Shown here: in pieces, positions 1 to 7,097 of the stretch
How positions within the stretch are numbered: the first letter of the stretch is position 1
Layout: each line of letters starts with the position of its first letter
Source of the DNA: Curtobacterium salicis
Lineage (GTDB): Bacteria; Actinomycetota; Actinomycetes; Actinomycetales; Microbacteriaceae
Assembly: GCF_011759505.1 (NCBI RefSeq)
Contig: NZ_JAAOYO010000004.1
Coordinates: 472,934-536,933, forward strand
Reading direction: 5' to 3'
DNA length: 64,000 nt
Translations under genes and position numbers: made by a program
Notes under the pieces: model-generated
Told to the model about the DNA's origin: nothing
The model's database searches: none
Seen by the model: the letters and a program-made list of their open reading frames with translations, nothing else

Positions 1-99
1 GCTCTCGAGCGGGGAGTAGGCGCCGAGGAGGTCATCGGGCAGGTGCCCCATGACGACGCGGACGCCGTAGTCCCGTGCGATGTCCATCAGCTCTCTCAC
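1..99 (-). CDS. ImmA/IrrE-type metallopeptidase, N-terminal fragment (runs off the left edge)
   Basis: This is a minus-strand frame that starts GTG at 99 and is open to the window edge (33 codons). The visible residues, starting MRELMDIARDYGVRVV and continuing through a DLLGAYSP segment, resemble the N-terminus of phage ImmA/IrrE peptidases, which cleave the partner XRE repressor during induction. It begins 17 bases after the stop of the XRE gene, with GGGGG a few bases upstream as a possible ribosome site. The zinc HExxH motif would be outside the window, so the family call rests on the N-terminal pattern and on the neighbour only. Confidence 0.55.
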   Translation of the reverse strand, partial: MRELMDIARDYGVRVVMGHLPDDLLGAYSPLES

Positions 100-116
100 G
101 TTGCCCCCGTGGGTGG

Positions 117-578
117 TCAGTCGGCAGCCGGTTCGTCTGCCTTGCGCTGGCCGCGGCGTGCGGCCTTGGGGAGGGCCTCGAGGTGCGACGTGTCAGGGAT
201 GACGTCGTAGTCCTCGGAGGTGTCCTCATCTTGCGGGGTGGGTACGACACTGAGGTTCGGCTTCAGGCCCCAGCGTGCGAGGTCTGCGGCGTCGGCGGCA
301 GCGAGGGTGTCGAAGTAGGTGGCACCGTGCCGGCGGATAGCGATCTCGGCGTTGCGGAGGATCTCGGCGGGCTCGATGTCGAGTCCGTGGCAGAGGCGGC
401 CGAGCTCTTCGACGTCGATGACGCGGGCGCCGCGGAGGCTCTTGGAGACGGTCGAGTAGGGGAGCCGGCTGCGTTCGCCGAGCTCGCGGACGCCGATGTT
501 GCGGCGGCTCGATTCCGCACGCAGCTCAGCGCTCACTGCCTGGCTCAGCGGACCCAATTCACGACTGTTCGTTCCCAT
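117..578 (-). CDS. XRE-family phage repressor
   Basis: A 153-residue protein with an N-terminal lambda-repressor-like helix-turn-helix (about residues 8-65, including the segment GVRELGERSRLPYSTVSKSL) and an acidic C-terminal tail that has no obvious enzymatic motif. ATG at 578 was chosen over upstream starts because residues coded before it look non-conserved and because a promoter (TTGTGG, 17 bases, TAGTTT) sits exactly 7 bases before it, which fits a leaderless mRNA. It is divergent from the regulator at 657 and is followed by an ImmA/IrrE gene. The likely role is the immunity repressor that keeps the lytic operon off; the role is inferred from position. Confidence 0.8.
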   Translation of the reverse strand: MGTNSRELGPLSQAVSAELRAESSRRNIGVRELGERSRLPYSTVSKSLRGARVIDVEELGRLCHGLDIEPAEILRNAEIAIRRHGATYFDTLAAADAADLARWGLKPNLSVVPTPQDEDTSEDYDVIPDTSHLEALPKAARRGQRKADEPAAD

Positions 579-660
579 GTGGAAAAAACTAGCCAGAAAT
601 GGAAACAACCACAAGTCTCCCTTGCGGCGGACACACATGGGCGCATACTGGTCCACATGG
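575..660. promoter_or_regulatory. Divergent lysis/lysogeny switch region with two promoters and inverted operator sites
   Basis: For the minus-strand repressor, -35 TTGTGG is at 614-609 and -10 TAGTTT at 591-586, with a 17-base spacer. For the plus-strand gene, -35 TTGCGG is at 622-627 and -10 CATACT at 644-649, with a 16-base spacer. Each -10 ends 7 bases before its ATG, so both transcripts appear leaderless. CCATGTGG (575-582) and CCACATGG (653-660) are exact inverted copies, one over each start codon, and a third half-site CACATGG lies at 634-640. These are candidate operators for the XRE repressor, the Cro-like protein, or both. Confidence 0.6.
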
Positions 661-917
661 AAACACAGAGCTACAGCGAGCAAGTGGCGGGAGAGGTCCG
701 AGCGGCCATCGGACGCGCCGGCCTGACGCAGTCCGCCGTGTCGACGAAGACCGGCATCTCCGGCGCGACGCTGTCCCGGAAGCTGTCCGGGAAGGTCGCG
801 TTCGACGTCGAGGAGCTCAACGCGATCGCCGAGGCGCTCGGCCTCGTCACGTACGAGCTGATGCCCCGGACGAAGCCGGCGGCGCAGCGCGCTGAGGCGC
901 TGGCGGTGGCCTCGTGA
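657..917 (+). CDS. Small XRE-type DNA-binding protein (Cro-like)
   Basis: An 86-residue protein consisting almost entirely of a helix-turn-helix of the lambda-repressor type: LTQSAVSTKTGISGATLSRK gives the two central helices, followed by the VEELNAIAEALGL helix typical of the fold. ATG at 657 lies 7 bases downstream of a -10 box and inside an inverted operator repeat, so this start is favoured over the long upstream extension. It is the first gene of the rightward early operon and overlaps the next gene by four bases (GTGA). Position and size suggest a Cro-type antagonist of the repressor, but the sequence cannot separate this from an early-gene activator. Confidence 0.75.
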   Translation: METQSYSEQVAGEVRAAIGRAGLTQSAVSTKTGISGATLSRKLSGKVAFDVEELNAIAEALGLVTYELMPRTKPAAQRAEALAVAS

Positions 918-1123
918 GCATCGACCTCGCTCAGACCCGACCCGACGACGAGCAGCTCGTCGACATCGCCAGGGCGGCCGAGTACCTCGGCCTGAAGGTG
1001 AAGACCCTCTACGAGTGGCGTCGCCTCCGGAAGGGGCCCGTCGCGACGAAGGTCGGGCGCCTCGTGAAGTACCGCCTCGGCGACCTGCGCGCGTACGTCG
1101 CCGCGCAGCGCGACGCCGCCTGA
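914..1123 (+). CDS. Helix-turn-helix excisionase-like protein
   Basis: A 69-residue protein with the MerR/excisionase winged-helix pattern: residues around 16-45 read DIARAAEYLGLKVKTLYEWR, followed by a basic GRLVKYRLGDLRAYV wing that is typical of phage Xis and small helix-turn-helix proteins. GTG at 914 overlaps the upstream stop. Proteins of this type bend DNA at attachment sites or regulate early transcription. Excisionase is the likelier role in a phage beside its switch region, but without the integrase gene in view the assignment is open. Confidence 0.65.
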   Translation: MSIDLAQTRPDDEQLVDIARAAEYLGLKVKTLYEWRRLRKGPVATKVGRLVKYRLGDLRAYVAAQRDAA

Positions 1124-1205
1124 CCTCTCTCCCCCTCTGATCTTCTGCCGCCCGGCTACCGACAGCCCGGCGGGATCACTTCTCTCACCCCGAAGGGGCA
1201 ACGAC

Positions 1206-1601
1206 ATGTTCCGTGGTACCTCCATGCCTGCAGCCGGGCGGAAGCTCGCTGCGCTGATCCGCTCGGAGGAGCTGATCTTCGACCACGACGGCCACATCTG
1301 GCGCGTCCACTCCACCGCTCAGGTGCACGACCAGGTCGTGCTCACGATTCGCAACGAGCTCGGCGAGCGGTCCGTCGTCGAGGTCCCGCTCGATGCGACG
1401 CTGCCGGTCCCGATCACTGGGACGACGGAGGGGCAGCGGACGTTCCTCCGTGGCGCTCCGTGGTTCCTGTTCGCGATCGTCGTCGCGCTGATCTCGTGGG
1501 TGGTGGAGGTCCCGATCGCTGGCGGCCTGCTGCTCCTGGTGGTCGTGTCGGTGCTGATCGGTGCGGTCGCGATGCTGACGCCGCCGCGAGGTGTCCGATG
1601 A
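1206..1601 (+). CDS. Phage membrane protein, two helices, unknown function
   Basis: A 131-residue protein with a soluble N-terminal half of beta-rich look (DGHIWRVHSTAQVHDQVVLT) and two hydrophobic segments near the C-terminus (about residues 82-98 and 101-122). ATG at 1206 follows a GAAGGGG ribosome site; an ATG six codons later is an alternative start. It is the first gene after an 82-base leader, and its stop overlaps the next ATG (ATGA). I do not recognise a family. A membrane protein expressed early in a temperate phage could serve in superinfection exclusion, which is conjecture. Confidence 0.6.
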   Translation: MFRGTSMPAAGRKLAALIRSEELIFDHDGHIWRVHSTAQVHDQVVLTIRNELGERSVVEVPLDATLPVPITGTTEGQRTFLRGAPWFLFAIVVALISWVVEVPIAGGLLLLVVVSVLIGAVAMLTPPRGVR

Positions 1602-1936
1602 GCGCCGACATCCAGCAGGCCCGTGCCGCGCTCGCGAAGTGGCGCAAGGGGAGCACGCCTGGCCCGTGGGGCATCAGCGCGACCAGCAACGAGCTGCGAG
1701 CACGTGACCCGTGGAACGGCTTCTTGCTCGGCACCTGGGCGAACGCTTCCGGAGCAGACCAGGCCTTGATCGTCGGTACCGCGGGCAACCCCGAACTCTG
1801 GGACTCGCTCGACGGGATGCTCAAGGTGGCGAACGAGTGGAAGCACGGTGCGCCGAGCAAGAACGTCATGTTCGTGAAGCACGCCGAGCGCATCGCCGCC
1901 GCGATCATCGCCGCCGACGAAGCGATGAGCCGGTGA
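1598..1936 (+). CDS. Phage early protein of unknown function (112 aa)
   Basis: A 112-residue soluble protein. The central segment WNGFLLGTWANASGADQAL and the C-terminal helix HAERIAAAIIAADEAM resemble a small phage family that often lies in early operons of actinobacterial phages, but no catalytic motif is visible. ATG at 1598 overlaps the previous stop by four bases, and its own stop overlaps the following GTG, so it is translated as part of the same coupled operon. No function is proposed. Confidence 0.6.
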   Translation: MSADIQQARAALAKWRKGSTPGPWGISATSNELRARDPWNGFLLGTWANASGADQALIVGTAGNPELWDSLDGMLKVANEWKHGAPSKNVMFVKHAERIAAAIIAADEAMSR

Positions 1937-2211
1937 GCGCCGTGGAGCTGCCGGTGCACCTGCAGATCGCTCTCGCGGAGTACCCGCAGTGCCAGAAGCG
2001 GACGCGGCGGACGCAGGAGCACGTCGAGCGGTGCGCGAAGCCGTCGGAGTGGGCGATGCGGTGCAACCACTGCGACGCGGTGTCCTTCGTCTGCGAGGAG
2101 CACGGCGCAGAGATCGCGGACTTGCAGCGTCCACAGGCGTGCTCGGCGTGCAACACGGTCGGGCTGGTGCCGTTGCGGTGGACGTGGACTCACCTGCGGT
2201 GCGGCTCGTGA
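1933..2211 (+). CDS. Small zinc-ribbon-like phage protein
   Basis: A 92-residue protein with cysteines arranged as CQ, RC, CNHC, C-EEH and CSAC. The two CxxC pairs (CNHC near residue 42, CSAC near residue 72) are spaced as in zinc ribbons. GTG at 1933 overlaps the upstream stop, and the stop at 2211 overlaps the GTG of the resolvase gene. The fold call rests on the Cys pattern; the target (DNA, RNA or protein) cannot be told. Confidence 0.6.
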   Translation: MSAVELPVHLQIALAEYPQCQKRTRRTQEHVERCAKPSEWAMRCNHCDAVSFVCEEHGAEIADLQRPQACSACNTVGLVPLRWTWTHLRCGS

Positions 2212-2747
2212 TCATCGTCGGCCTGGACCTGTCTCTGGCGAGCACAGGGGTCGCGGTGATCCGAGACGGGCAGGTGTCGCTCGAACGGGTCGATGCAGCT
2301 GCGTCGGACGACCCGCTGCTGTCGTGGCGTCGCATCGAGTCGACGGCTCAGAGGACGCTCCGCCAGGTGCCGGCCGGGGCGCTCGTCGTCCTCGAGGGGC
2401 CGTCGTGGGGTTCTCGGTTCGGGAAGCCGGACGAGCGGCACGCGCAGCGGTGGATGGTCCGTGGCCCGCTCCTCGCGTGCGGTCACGTCGTCGTCATCGT
2501 GTCACCCCGGACTCGGGCGAAGTACGCCGCCAACGACGGCAAGGCGCAGAAGCGGGCGGTGCTCGCGTCGATGCGGGCCCGTCATCCCGATCTGACGATC
2601 CGGGACCACAACGTGGCCGACGCTCTCGCCCTCGCGGCGATGGGTGCGCGGTCCTTCGGCTCACCGATCGATGGAAAGCCGAGCAAGCAGCAGATCGAGG
2701 CCATGGGCGCAGTGTCCTGGCCTATCAACGAAGGGAGCGCGTCGTGA
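2208..2747 (+). CDS. RuvC-like Holliday junction resolvase
   Basis: A 179-residue RNase H-fold protein. The first strand carries GLDLSLASTGVAV (first acidic residue D7), the LVVLEGPS strand supplies the glutamate (near residue 67), and HNVADALALAAMG near residue 145 supplies the C-terminal aspartate, matching RuvC and phage RuvC-like resolvases. These enzymes cut four-way junctions made by recombination or replication. It sits three genes upstream of a Bet/RecT annealing protein and two upstream of a YqaJ exonuclease, so it completes a phage recombination module. GTG at 2208 overlaps the previous stop (GTGA). Confidence 0.85.
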   Translation: MIIVGLDLSLASTGVAVIRDGQVSLERVDAAASDDPLLSWRRIESTAQRTLRQVPAGALVVLEGPSWGSRFGKPDERHAQRWMVRGPLLACGHVVVIVSPRTRAKYAANDGKAQKRAVLASMRARHPDLTIRDHNVADALALAAMGARSFGSPIDGKPSKQQIEAMGAVSWPINEGSAS

Positions 2748-3118
2748 GCGTGCAGATCATGAAGCGGAAGCTCGAAGAAACCCGGGACGGCCTGCAGGAG
2801 GTGGACGTCGACGGGGCGCTGGCTCACGCGCAGCTGGGGCACAAGGTGACGGCGATCGTCACGTACGAGGTCATCGAGCACCGTGACAACGCGGACGGGC
2901 AGTCGACGCTGGTGAAGGCCGTGCACATCGAGCCGATGGGTGGTGACCTGTTGGTGTCGGCGCAGGGGCTGCAGCAGTCGGCGTACCAGGTGCGGACGGG
3001 GAACGAGACGCTCGGCATCTTCGACGCTGAGCAGGCCCCGGCGGACGACGAGGACCCGGACGCGACGGTCACCGACTTCGGTGCCGCCCTGGCGAGCCCG
3101 TTCGGCGGCGACCAGTGA
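2744..3118 (+). CDS. Phage early protein in recombination module, unknown function
   Basis: A 124-residue acidic protein with a KVTAIVTYEVIEHRD beta segment and an acidic C-terminal tail (PADDEDPDATVTDFG). GTG at 2744 overlaps the resolvase stop, and the stop overlaps the GTG of the YqaJ gene, so it is co-translated with the recombination enzymes. Its place between a junction resolvase and an exonuclease suggests an accessory role, but there is no recognisable domain. Confidence 0.6.
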   Translation: MSVQIMKRKLEETRDGLQEVDVDGALAHAQLGHKVTAIVTYEVIEHRDNADGQSTLVKAVHIEPMGGDLLVSAQGLQQSAYQVRTGNETLGIFDAEQAPADDEDPDATVTDFGAALASPFGGDQ

Positions 3119-4263
3119 GCCCCGCGGTGCGGACGTCGCTCCCCGCCGAGCTCGAGGCGCGTGCCGGGGCGTCGGACCAGGACCGGACGCAGTGGCTGCT
3201 CGCCCGGGCACAGGGTGCCACGGCGACAGAGGTACGGGACCTGTGGCTCATCGCCCACGGCTTCTCGGCGTACACGTCGCAGCAGAAGCTCATCGACCAG
3301 AAGTGCGCGCTGCTCCTCGCTCCGGACGACAAGGCACGGGAGGCAGCCGCCACCGCGACGCTGCTCTCGACACCGGTGATCCTGTGGGGCAAGGAGCGTG
3401 AGCCGGTCATCGCGGAGCAGCTGCGGGTGTCGCACGGGATGCTGCCGGAGTCGCGGGTGTTCCGCTCGGCGTCGAACGCACGTCACCTGGCGTCGCCCGA
3501 CGGTGTCCGCCTGAACGACGCGGGTGAGCTCGAGGTGTCGGAGATCAAGACCGCTGGCATGGACGTCAGCGTCGGCACGGAGGCGTACCGGAAGAAGGGC
3601 TACGCGATCCAGCAGCAGTGGGTCATGGGCGTGCTCGGAGCGAAGCGGTCGCTGTACGCGTGGGAACTCCGTGAGGGGCAGCCCGGCGCGTTCGAGTCCG
3701 GGCACCCGTTCGGCGTGGACGTCGAGTGGGTCGAGTTCGACGCGGACCTGTTCGCGGAGCTCATCGTCATCGCCGACCAGTTCCTCGAGCGGCTCGACGC
3801 AGCGCTGGCTGCTGCTCGTGCCGGCGACGAACAGGTGATCGACGAGGAGCTGGACACGCTCGCCGTGAACTACCTCCGCGGCCTCGACCTCGAGAAGGAG
3901 GCGAAGGCGCTGAAGGAACCGGCGTACCGCGCGATGTTCGAGCGGCTGGACGCGGGGGAGGCGGTGGTGCAGGAGTCGCCGCTGGCTCGTGTGTCGTTCA
4001 CGCCGGCGGTCGTCGAGGAGAAGCCGGTGTTCGGCATCGATCGGGCGGCGGCGGAGGCGGCTCGTCCGGCGGGGCTGTACGAGCGCCTGCAGCTGGCGGA
4101 GGACGACTTCGACCAGGCGGAGGCGGCGCTGAAGCGTGAGCGGCTGGCGGTCGAGGCGTTCGAGGCGGAGCACATCCGGCAGACCGGTGTGGAGCAGGTC
4201 GTGGTGAAGAAGGCAGCGCTGCGGGTCACCGCGGCCAAGGGCACGAAGGAGAAGGCAGCGTGA
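3115..4263 (+). CDS. YqaJ-family phage recombinase exonuclease
   Basis: A 382-residue protein whose first 200 residues carry the YqaJ PD-(D/E)XK nuclease core: GKERE (about 92-96), SPDG with D129, the E-I-K triad at 143-145, and a Q-rich helix YAIQQQWVMGVLGA after it. YqaJ enzymes resect double-stranded ends to give single strands for an annealing protein, like lambda Exo. The C-terminal part (from about 215) is helical and charged and may bind the partner. It overlaps by four bases the downstream Bet gene, which is the expected partner. GTG start at 3115 is coupled to the previous stop. Confidence 0.9.
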   Translation: MSPAVRTSLPAELEARAGASDQDRTQWLLARAQGATATEVRDLWLIAHGFSAYTSQQKLIDQKCALLLAPDDKAREAAATATLLSTPVILWGKEREPVIAEQLRVSHGMLPESRVFRSASNARHLASPDGVRLNDAGELEVSEIKTAGMDVSVGTEAYRKKGYAIQQQWVMGVLGAKRSLYAWELREGQPGAFESGHPFGVDVEWVEFDADLFAELIVIADQFLERLDAALAAARAGDEQVIDEELDTLAVNYLRGLDLEKEAKALKEPAYRAMFERLDAGEAVVQESPLARVSFTPAVVEEKPVFGIDRAAAEAARPAGLYERLQLAEDDFDQAEAALKRERLAVEAFEAEHIRQTGVEQVVVKKAALRVTAAKGTKEKAA

Positions 4264-5204
4264 CGAACGCAGTGGCAGCGCTCCCGTCAACGGGAGACGA
4301 GACGAAGTGGACGGCGTCCGAGGCGGCGCTCGTCGAGGCGGCCGGTCTGGTGACGGGCCCGCCTGCAGCACGCCGGCTGGCGCCGCGTCCGGTGGTCGAG
4401 GCGTTCCTGATGCACGCGCAGCGGACCGGGCTGGACCCGATCGCGCGGCAGATCTACTGCATCGAGCGTGGCGGCAAGTGGGGCACGCAGGTGTCGATCG
4501 ACGGTGCTCGGTTGGTCGCCGAGCGGACCGGTCAGTACCGCGGGCAGACGGCGGTGCAGTGGACGGCTGACGGTGTGACGTGGGTCGACGTGTGGCTCGC
4601 GAGCGAAGCCCCGAAGGCGGCCCGTGTGGGTGTGCACCGTGATGGGTTCGTGGAGCCGCTGTACGCGGTGGCAACGCTGGACGCGTACAACGCGGGCGGT
4701 CCGATGTGGCGGAAGATGCCGGCGCTGATGCTCGGGAAGTGCGCCGAGATGCTGGCGCTGCGGAAGGCGTTCCCGCAGGACTTGTCGGGGCTGTACTCGA
4801 CGGAGGAGATGGACCAGGCGCAGTCCGGGCGTCCGCAGCAGGCGCCGGTGGTGCAGGAGCAGCAGCCGGCGCTCGTGGAGGAGCCGCAGGTGGCGCCGAC
4901 GGACTGGTTCGCGGAGGCCGCGGCGGTGTCGTCGAAGGACGAGGCGAACGCGTTGTGGCGGCGGATTCCGAAGCAGGAGCGGTCGGGTGAGCTGCAGGCG
5001 GCGATCGGTGCTCGTCTGGTGGCGCTGGCGGAGCCGGTGAAGGCGGCGGAGCCGGAGTGGGCGGAGCAGCAGTCGGCGGAGTCGACGACGGACTGGGCAA
5101 CGGCGGAGGTGCCGCAGTCGGAGGACGAGGTGGAGACGGTCGACGGTGTGCTCGAGGGCACGGAGGTCGACGGGACGCCGAGCGCCGGCGGGTACGACCG
5201 ATGA
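4260..5204 (+). CDS. bet: Bet/RecT-family single-strand annealing protein
   Basis: A 314-residue protein. The first 190 residues show the Bet core: GLDPIARQIYCIERGGKW, then VSIDGARLVAERTG, then KMPALMLGKCAEMLALRKAF and the DLSGLYSTEEM ending. It coats and anneals single strands produced by the YqaJ exonuclease encoded just upstream, giving RecA-independent recombination. The C-terminal 110 residues are low in complexity and rich in Glu, Ala and Pro, with no conserved motif, and probably vary freely. Start GTG at 4260 and the ATGA overlap with the next gene keep it in the coupled operon. Confidence 0.92.
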   Translation: MTNAVAALPSTGDETKWTASEAALVEAAGLVTGPPAARRLAPRPVVEAFLMHAQRTGLDPIARQIYCIERGGKWGTQVSIDGARLVAERTGQYRGQTAVQWTADGVTWVDVWLASEAPKAARVGVHRDGFVEPLYAVATLDAYNAGGPMWRKMPALMLGKCAEMLALRKAFPQDLSGLYSTEEMDQAQSGRPQQAPVVQEQQPALVEEPQVAPTDWFAEAAAVSSKDEANALWRRIPKQERSGELQAAIGARLVALAEPVKAAEPEWAEQQSAESTTDWATAEVPQSEDEVETVDGVLEGTEVDGTPSAGGYDR

Positions 5205-5395
5205 GCCAGATGGATCTGCGACCGGGCATGCGTCTCCGCAGCAAGAGCAACGGGGCAGTGGTGACCGTGCTCAAGGTGCACCAGGACGGCGCCGTGGAGG
5301 TCCGTGTCGGCTCCAACGGTCCGACGGCCACGACGAACGCCAACTACCTTGCGTGGTTGTACCGGCCGGTGGACGAGTCGGAGCAGGCGTCGTGA
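5201..5395 (+). CDS. Small beta-rich phage protein, unknown
   Basis: A 64-residue protein, LRPGMRLRSKSNGAVVTVLK onward, that looks like a single small beta-barrel (SH3-like alternation of short strands). ATG at 5201 overlaps the Bet stop (ATGA), and its own stop overlaps the next GTG, which argues that it is a real gene despite its size. No family recognised. Confidence 0.6.
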   Translation: MSQMDLRPGMRLRSKSNGAVVTVLKVHQDGAVEVRVGSNGPTATTNANYLAWLYRPVDESEQAS

Positions 5396-5904
5396 GCGCG
5401 GTGGATGCCACGACGGCTGAGGTCGTGGAGCGGCCGCCGCTGGATCCCCGGATCGCGAACGTCTTGGCTTCGGTCGGCATCCACCGGCCGGATCCGGACG
5501 ACCGGCTGCACGTCGCCCTCGTGAACGCGGTCGGGCGGACGCTACTCGGCGCGTACGGGGACCAGCTCGCTGCCATGCGCTTCGAGGTCGTCGCTGCGCT
5601 GCAGGCCGCTGGTGAGGCGTACGCGACTGCCAGGACGGACTACGAGGCGTACATCGACCGGGAGACGGTGCGGCTGGTGATGGGCGCCGACAAGGTCGCT
5701 CGGACGCTGGCGGAGCAGATGGCTCGCGCGTCGGACAAGGGGTACGAGCTGAAGCTCGCGTTCCTCCTCGCTGAGAAGCGGGACCAGTTCCTCCGGAAGC
5801 TGCTTGATGCGTTCGCGGCTGCCGGTGAGAACCACAGGACGTCGCGTGCGGATCAGCGGGCTGCTGACCGGATGCACGCGCAGGGCTACACGGGAGCGAG
5901 CTGA
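5392..5904 (+). CDS. Helical phage early protein, unknown
   Basis: A 170-residue protein, predominantly helical with long amphipathic stretches (FEVVAALQAAGEAYATAR, AEKRDQFLRKLLDAFAAAG). No catalytic or metal-binding motif is seen. GTG at 5392 overlaps the upstream stop, and the stop TGA shares one base with the next ATG (TGATG). It sits between the recombination module and a run of small unknown genes. Confidence 0.6.
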   Translation: MSAVDATTAEVVERPPLDPRIANVLASVGIHRPDPDDRLHVALVNAVGRTLLGAYGDQLAAMRFEVVAALQAAGEAYATARTDYEAYIDRETVRLVMGADKVARTLAEQMARASDKGYELKLAFLLAEKRDQFLRKLLDAFAAAGENHRTSRADQRAADRMHAQGYTGAS

Positions 5905-6272
5905 TGGCTGAGAACACGATGCTGGTGCGTCGCGGTGACGTGGTGCACGTCCGCGGCTGCGAGCTCATCGGGGGCGCGTACGTCGTCCCGGTGATCCACC
6001 CCGACGGGGGCATGAAGTTCTGCACCCGGTGTGGTGCGACGCCGACGCCGAAGGTGATGGCGGGTGCGCTGAACGCCGGCGTGTACGGGAAGACCGTGGC
6101 GGTGCCGGAGTCGGGTCTGGATGCGCCGTTCGAGGGTCGTGTGATCGCGATCTCGCATGACGGGTCGATCACGGGCCGCACGGTGACGACGTTCACGTTC
6201 GAGCCGGCGCCCGGTGGTCGGGCGCGGGTCCTGACGGTGGACTCGACGGTCCGGGTCGAGGTGCGGCGATGA
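5904..6272 (+). CDS. Phage early protein with a single CxxC knuckle
   Basis: A 122-residue protein with a beta-rich pattern and one FCTRCGATPTP knuckle around residues 44-54; a second Cys pair is missing, so any zinc site would need a partner chain. The start ATG at 5904 shares a base with the preceding stop. No family assigned. Confidence 0.6.
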   Translation: MAENTMLVRRGDVVHVRGCELIGGAYVVPVIHPDGGMKFCTRCGATPTPKVMAGALNAGVYGKTVAVPESGLDAPFEGRVIAISHDGSITGRTVTTFTFEPAPGGRARVLTVDSTVRVEVRR

Positions 6273-6601
6273 GCGACTACGACGTCTTCGTCCGGGTGTC
6301 CGTGCCGAACGCGGTGTTCAAGACGCTGCGGCAGGTCGCTGACGCTGAGCGGACGTCGGTGGCGGTGGTGATCCGTGAGGTGCTGCGGACCTACGTGCCG
6401 CCGACGACCACGCCGCGCGCTGCCGAGGGCAGTGTCGATGAGCAGGTGCTGAAGCTCAACGAGAAGGGCATGACGGACCACGAGATCGCGGCGGAGCTCG
6501 GGATCAGCCACTCGTCGGTGGCGAAGCGGCGGAAGCGCCTGCTACTGCCGGCGCATGGCTGGCAGCGCCGCCTTGACGAGCAGCGGAAGGCCGCATCGTG
6601 A
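6269..6601 (+). CDS. DNA-binding protein: ribbon-helix-helix-like N-terminus plus helix-turn-helix
   Basis: A 110-residue protein with two apparent DNA-binding units. Residues 6-43 (VFVRVSVPNAVFKTLRQVAD onward) fit a ribbon-helix-helix. Residues 57-92 (DEQVLKLNEKGMTDHEIAAE, then LGISHSSVAKRRKRL) fit a LuxR/sigma-4-like helix-turn-helix. A regulator of middle or late transcription is a reasonable guess. It overlaps its neighbours by four bases at both ends. Confidence 0.65.
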   Translation: MSDYDVFVRVSVPNAVFKTLRQVADAERTSVAVVIREVLRTYVPPTTTPRAAEGSVDEQVLKLNEKGMTDHEIAAELGISHSSVAKRRKRLLLPAHGWQRRLDEQRKAAS

Positions 6602-6963
6602 GCTCGCAGACGCCGGCGCCGCTCCTCGCCGCCCTCGAGGCGCGTGACGGGCGACGGTCGGCGTGGACGGGCAACGAGTCCGACACCCTCGTGCCGCAGC
6701 ACCGGCAGGGCGGCATGGGCGGCCGTCGGTCGAAGCACCGGCTGTCGAACGTCGTCTGGTTGGAGTCGTCGATCAACGGCGAGATCGAGGCGGATCCGGA
6801 GATGCAGGCGGAGGCGGTCCGGCGGGGCATCAAGATCGGCGGCCATGACGACCCGGAGCTGGTGGAGGTGCGGCACGCGGTGCACGGCCTGGTCCTGCTC
6901 CGCGACGACGGCGGCGTGCACTACGCGTGGCCGCCGACGGACGGGAGCGCGTCGTGGGGCTGA
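6598..6963 (+). CDS. Possible HNH-fold nuclease with altered zinc/active-site positions
   Basis: A 121-residue protein. ARDGRRSAWTGNESDTLVPQ, then HRQGGMGG, then HRLSNVVWLES and a final helix, runs in the same order as phage HNH proteins of the form RDG-C-TG...HHR-GMGG...NL-LLCG-GC-HGW. The lead His (HR) and the Asn of the central helix are present, but the cysteines and the terminal HGW are replaced (ESSINGEIEA). It may therefore be a nuclease with unusual metal use or a degenerate, non-catalytic relative. GTG at 6598 overlaps the upstream stop. Confidence 0.5.
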   Translation: MSSQTPAPLLAALEARDGRRSAWTGNESDTLVPQHRQGGMGGRRSKHRLSNVVWLESSINGEIEADPEMQAEAVRRGIKIGGHDDPELVEVRHAVHGLVLLRDDGGVHYAWPPTDGSASWG

Positions 6964-7097
6964 GCAGGACCGCGGTGCTGGCTCACCTGGCCCGGTGGGA
7001 GGCGCACCGGAACCCGCTCGTCGCGGCGATGGCGGAGGGCATGAGGACCCGCATCGAGGCGGGCGAGATGGACGAACGAGAGGAGGAGGAACCGTGA
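6954..7097 (+). CDS. Very small helical phage protein (47 aa)
   Basis: GTG at 6954 opens a 47-codon frame ending TGA at 7097; its stop overlaps the GTG of the replication protein by four bases, and its start lies 10 bases inside the previous gene. The product is helical and ends in an acidic run (MDEREEEEP). It fills what would otherwise be a 130-base gap in an operon where every other junction is an overlap, which is the main argument that it is real. Function unknown. Confidence 0.5.
   Translation: MGLSRTAVLAHLARWEAHRNPLVAAMAEGMRTRIEAGEMDEREEEEP

Noticed and set aside
2824..5343. Minus-strand open frame of 839 codons opposite the exonuclease and Bet genes
   Set aside because: It lies wholly opposite well-recognised YqaJ and Bet genes, is rich in Pro/Arg/Ser as expected for an antisense frame in high-GC DNA, and has no domain.
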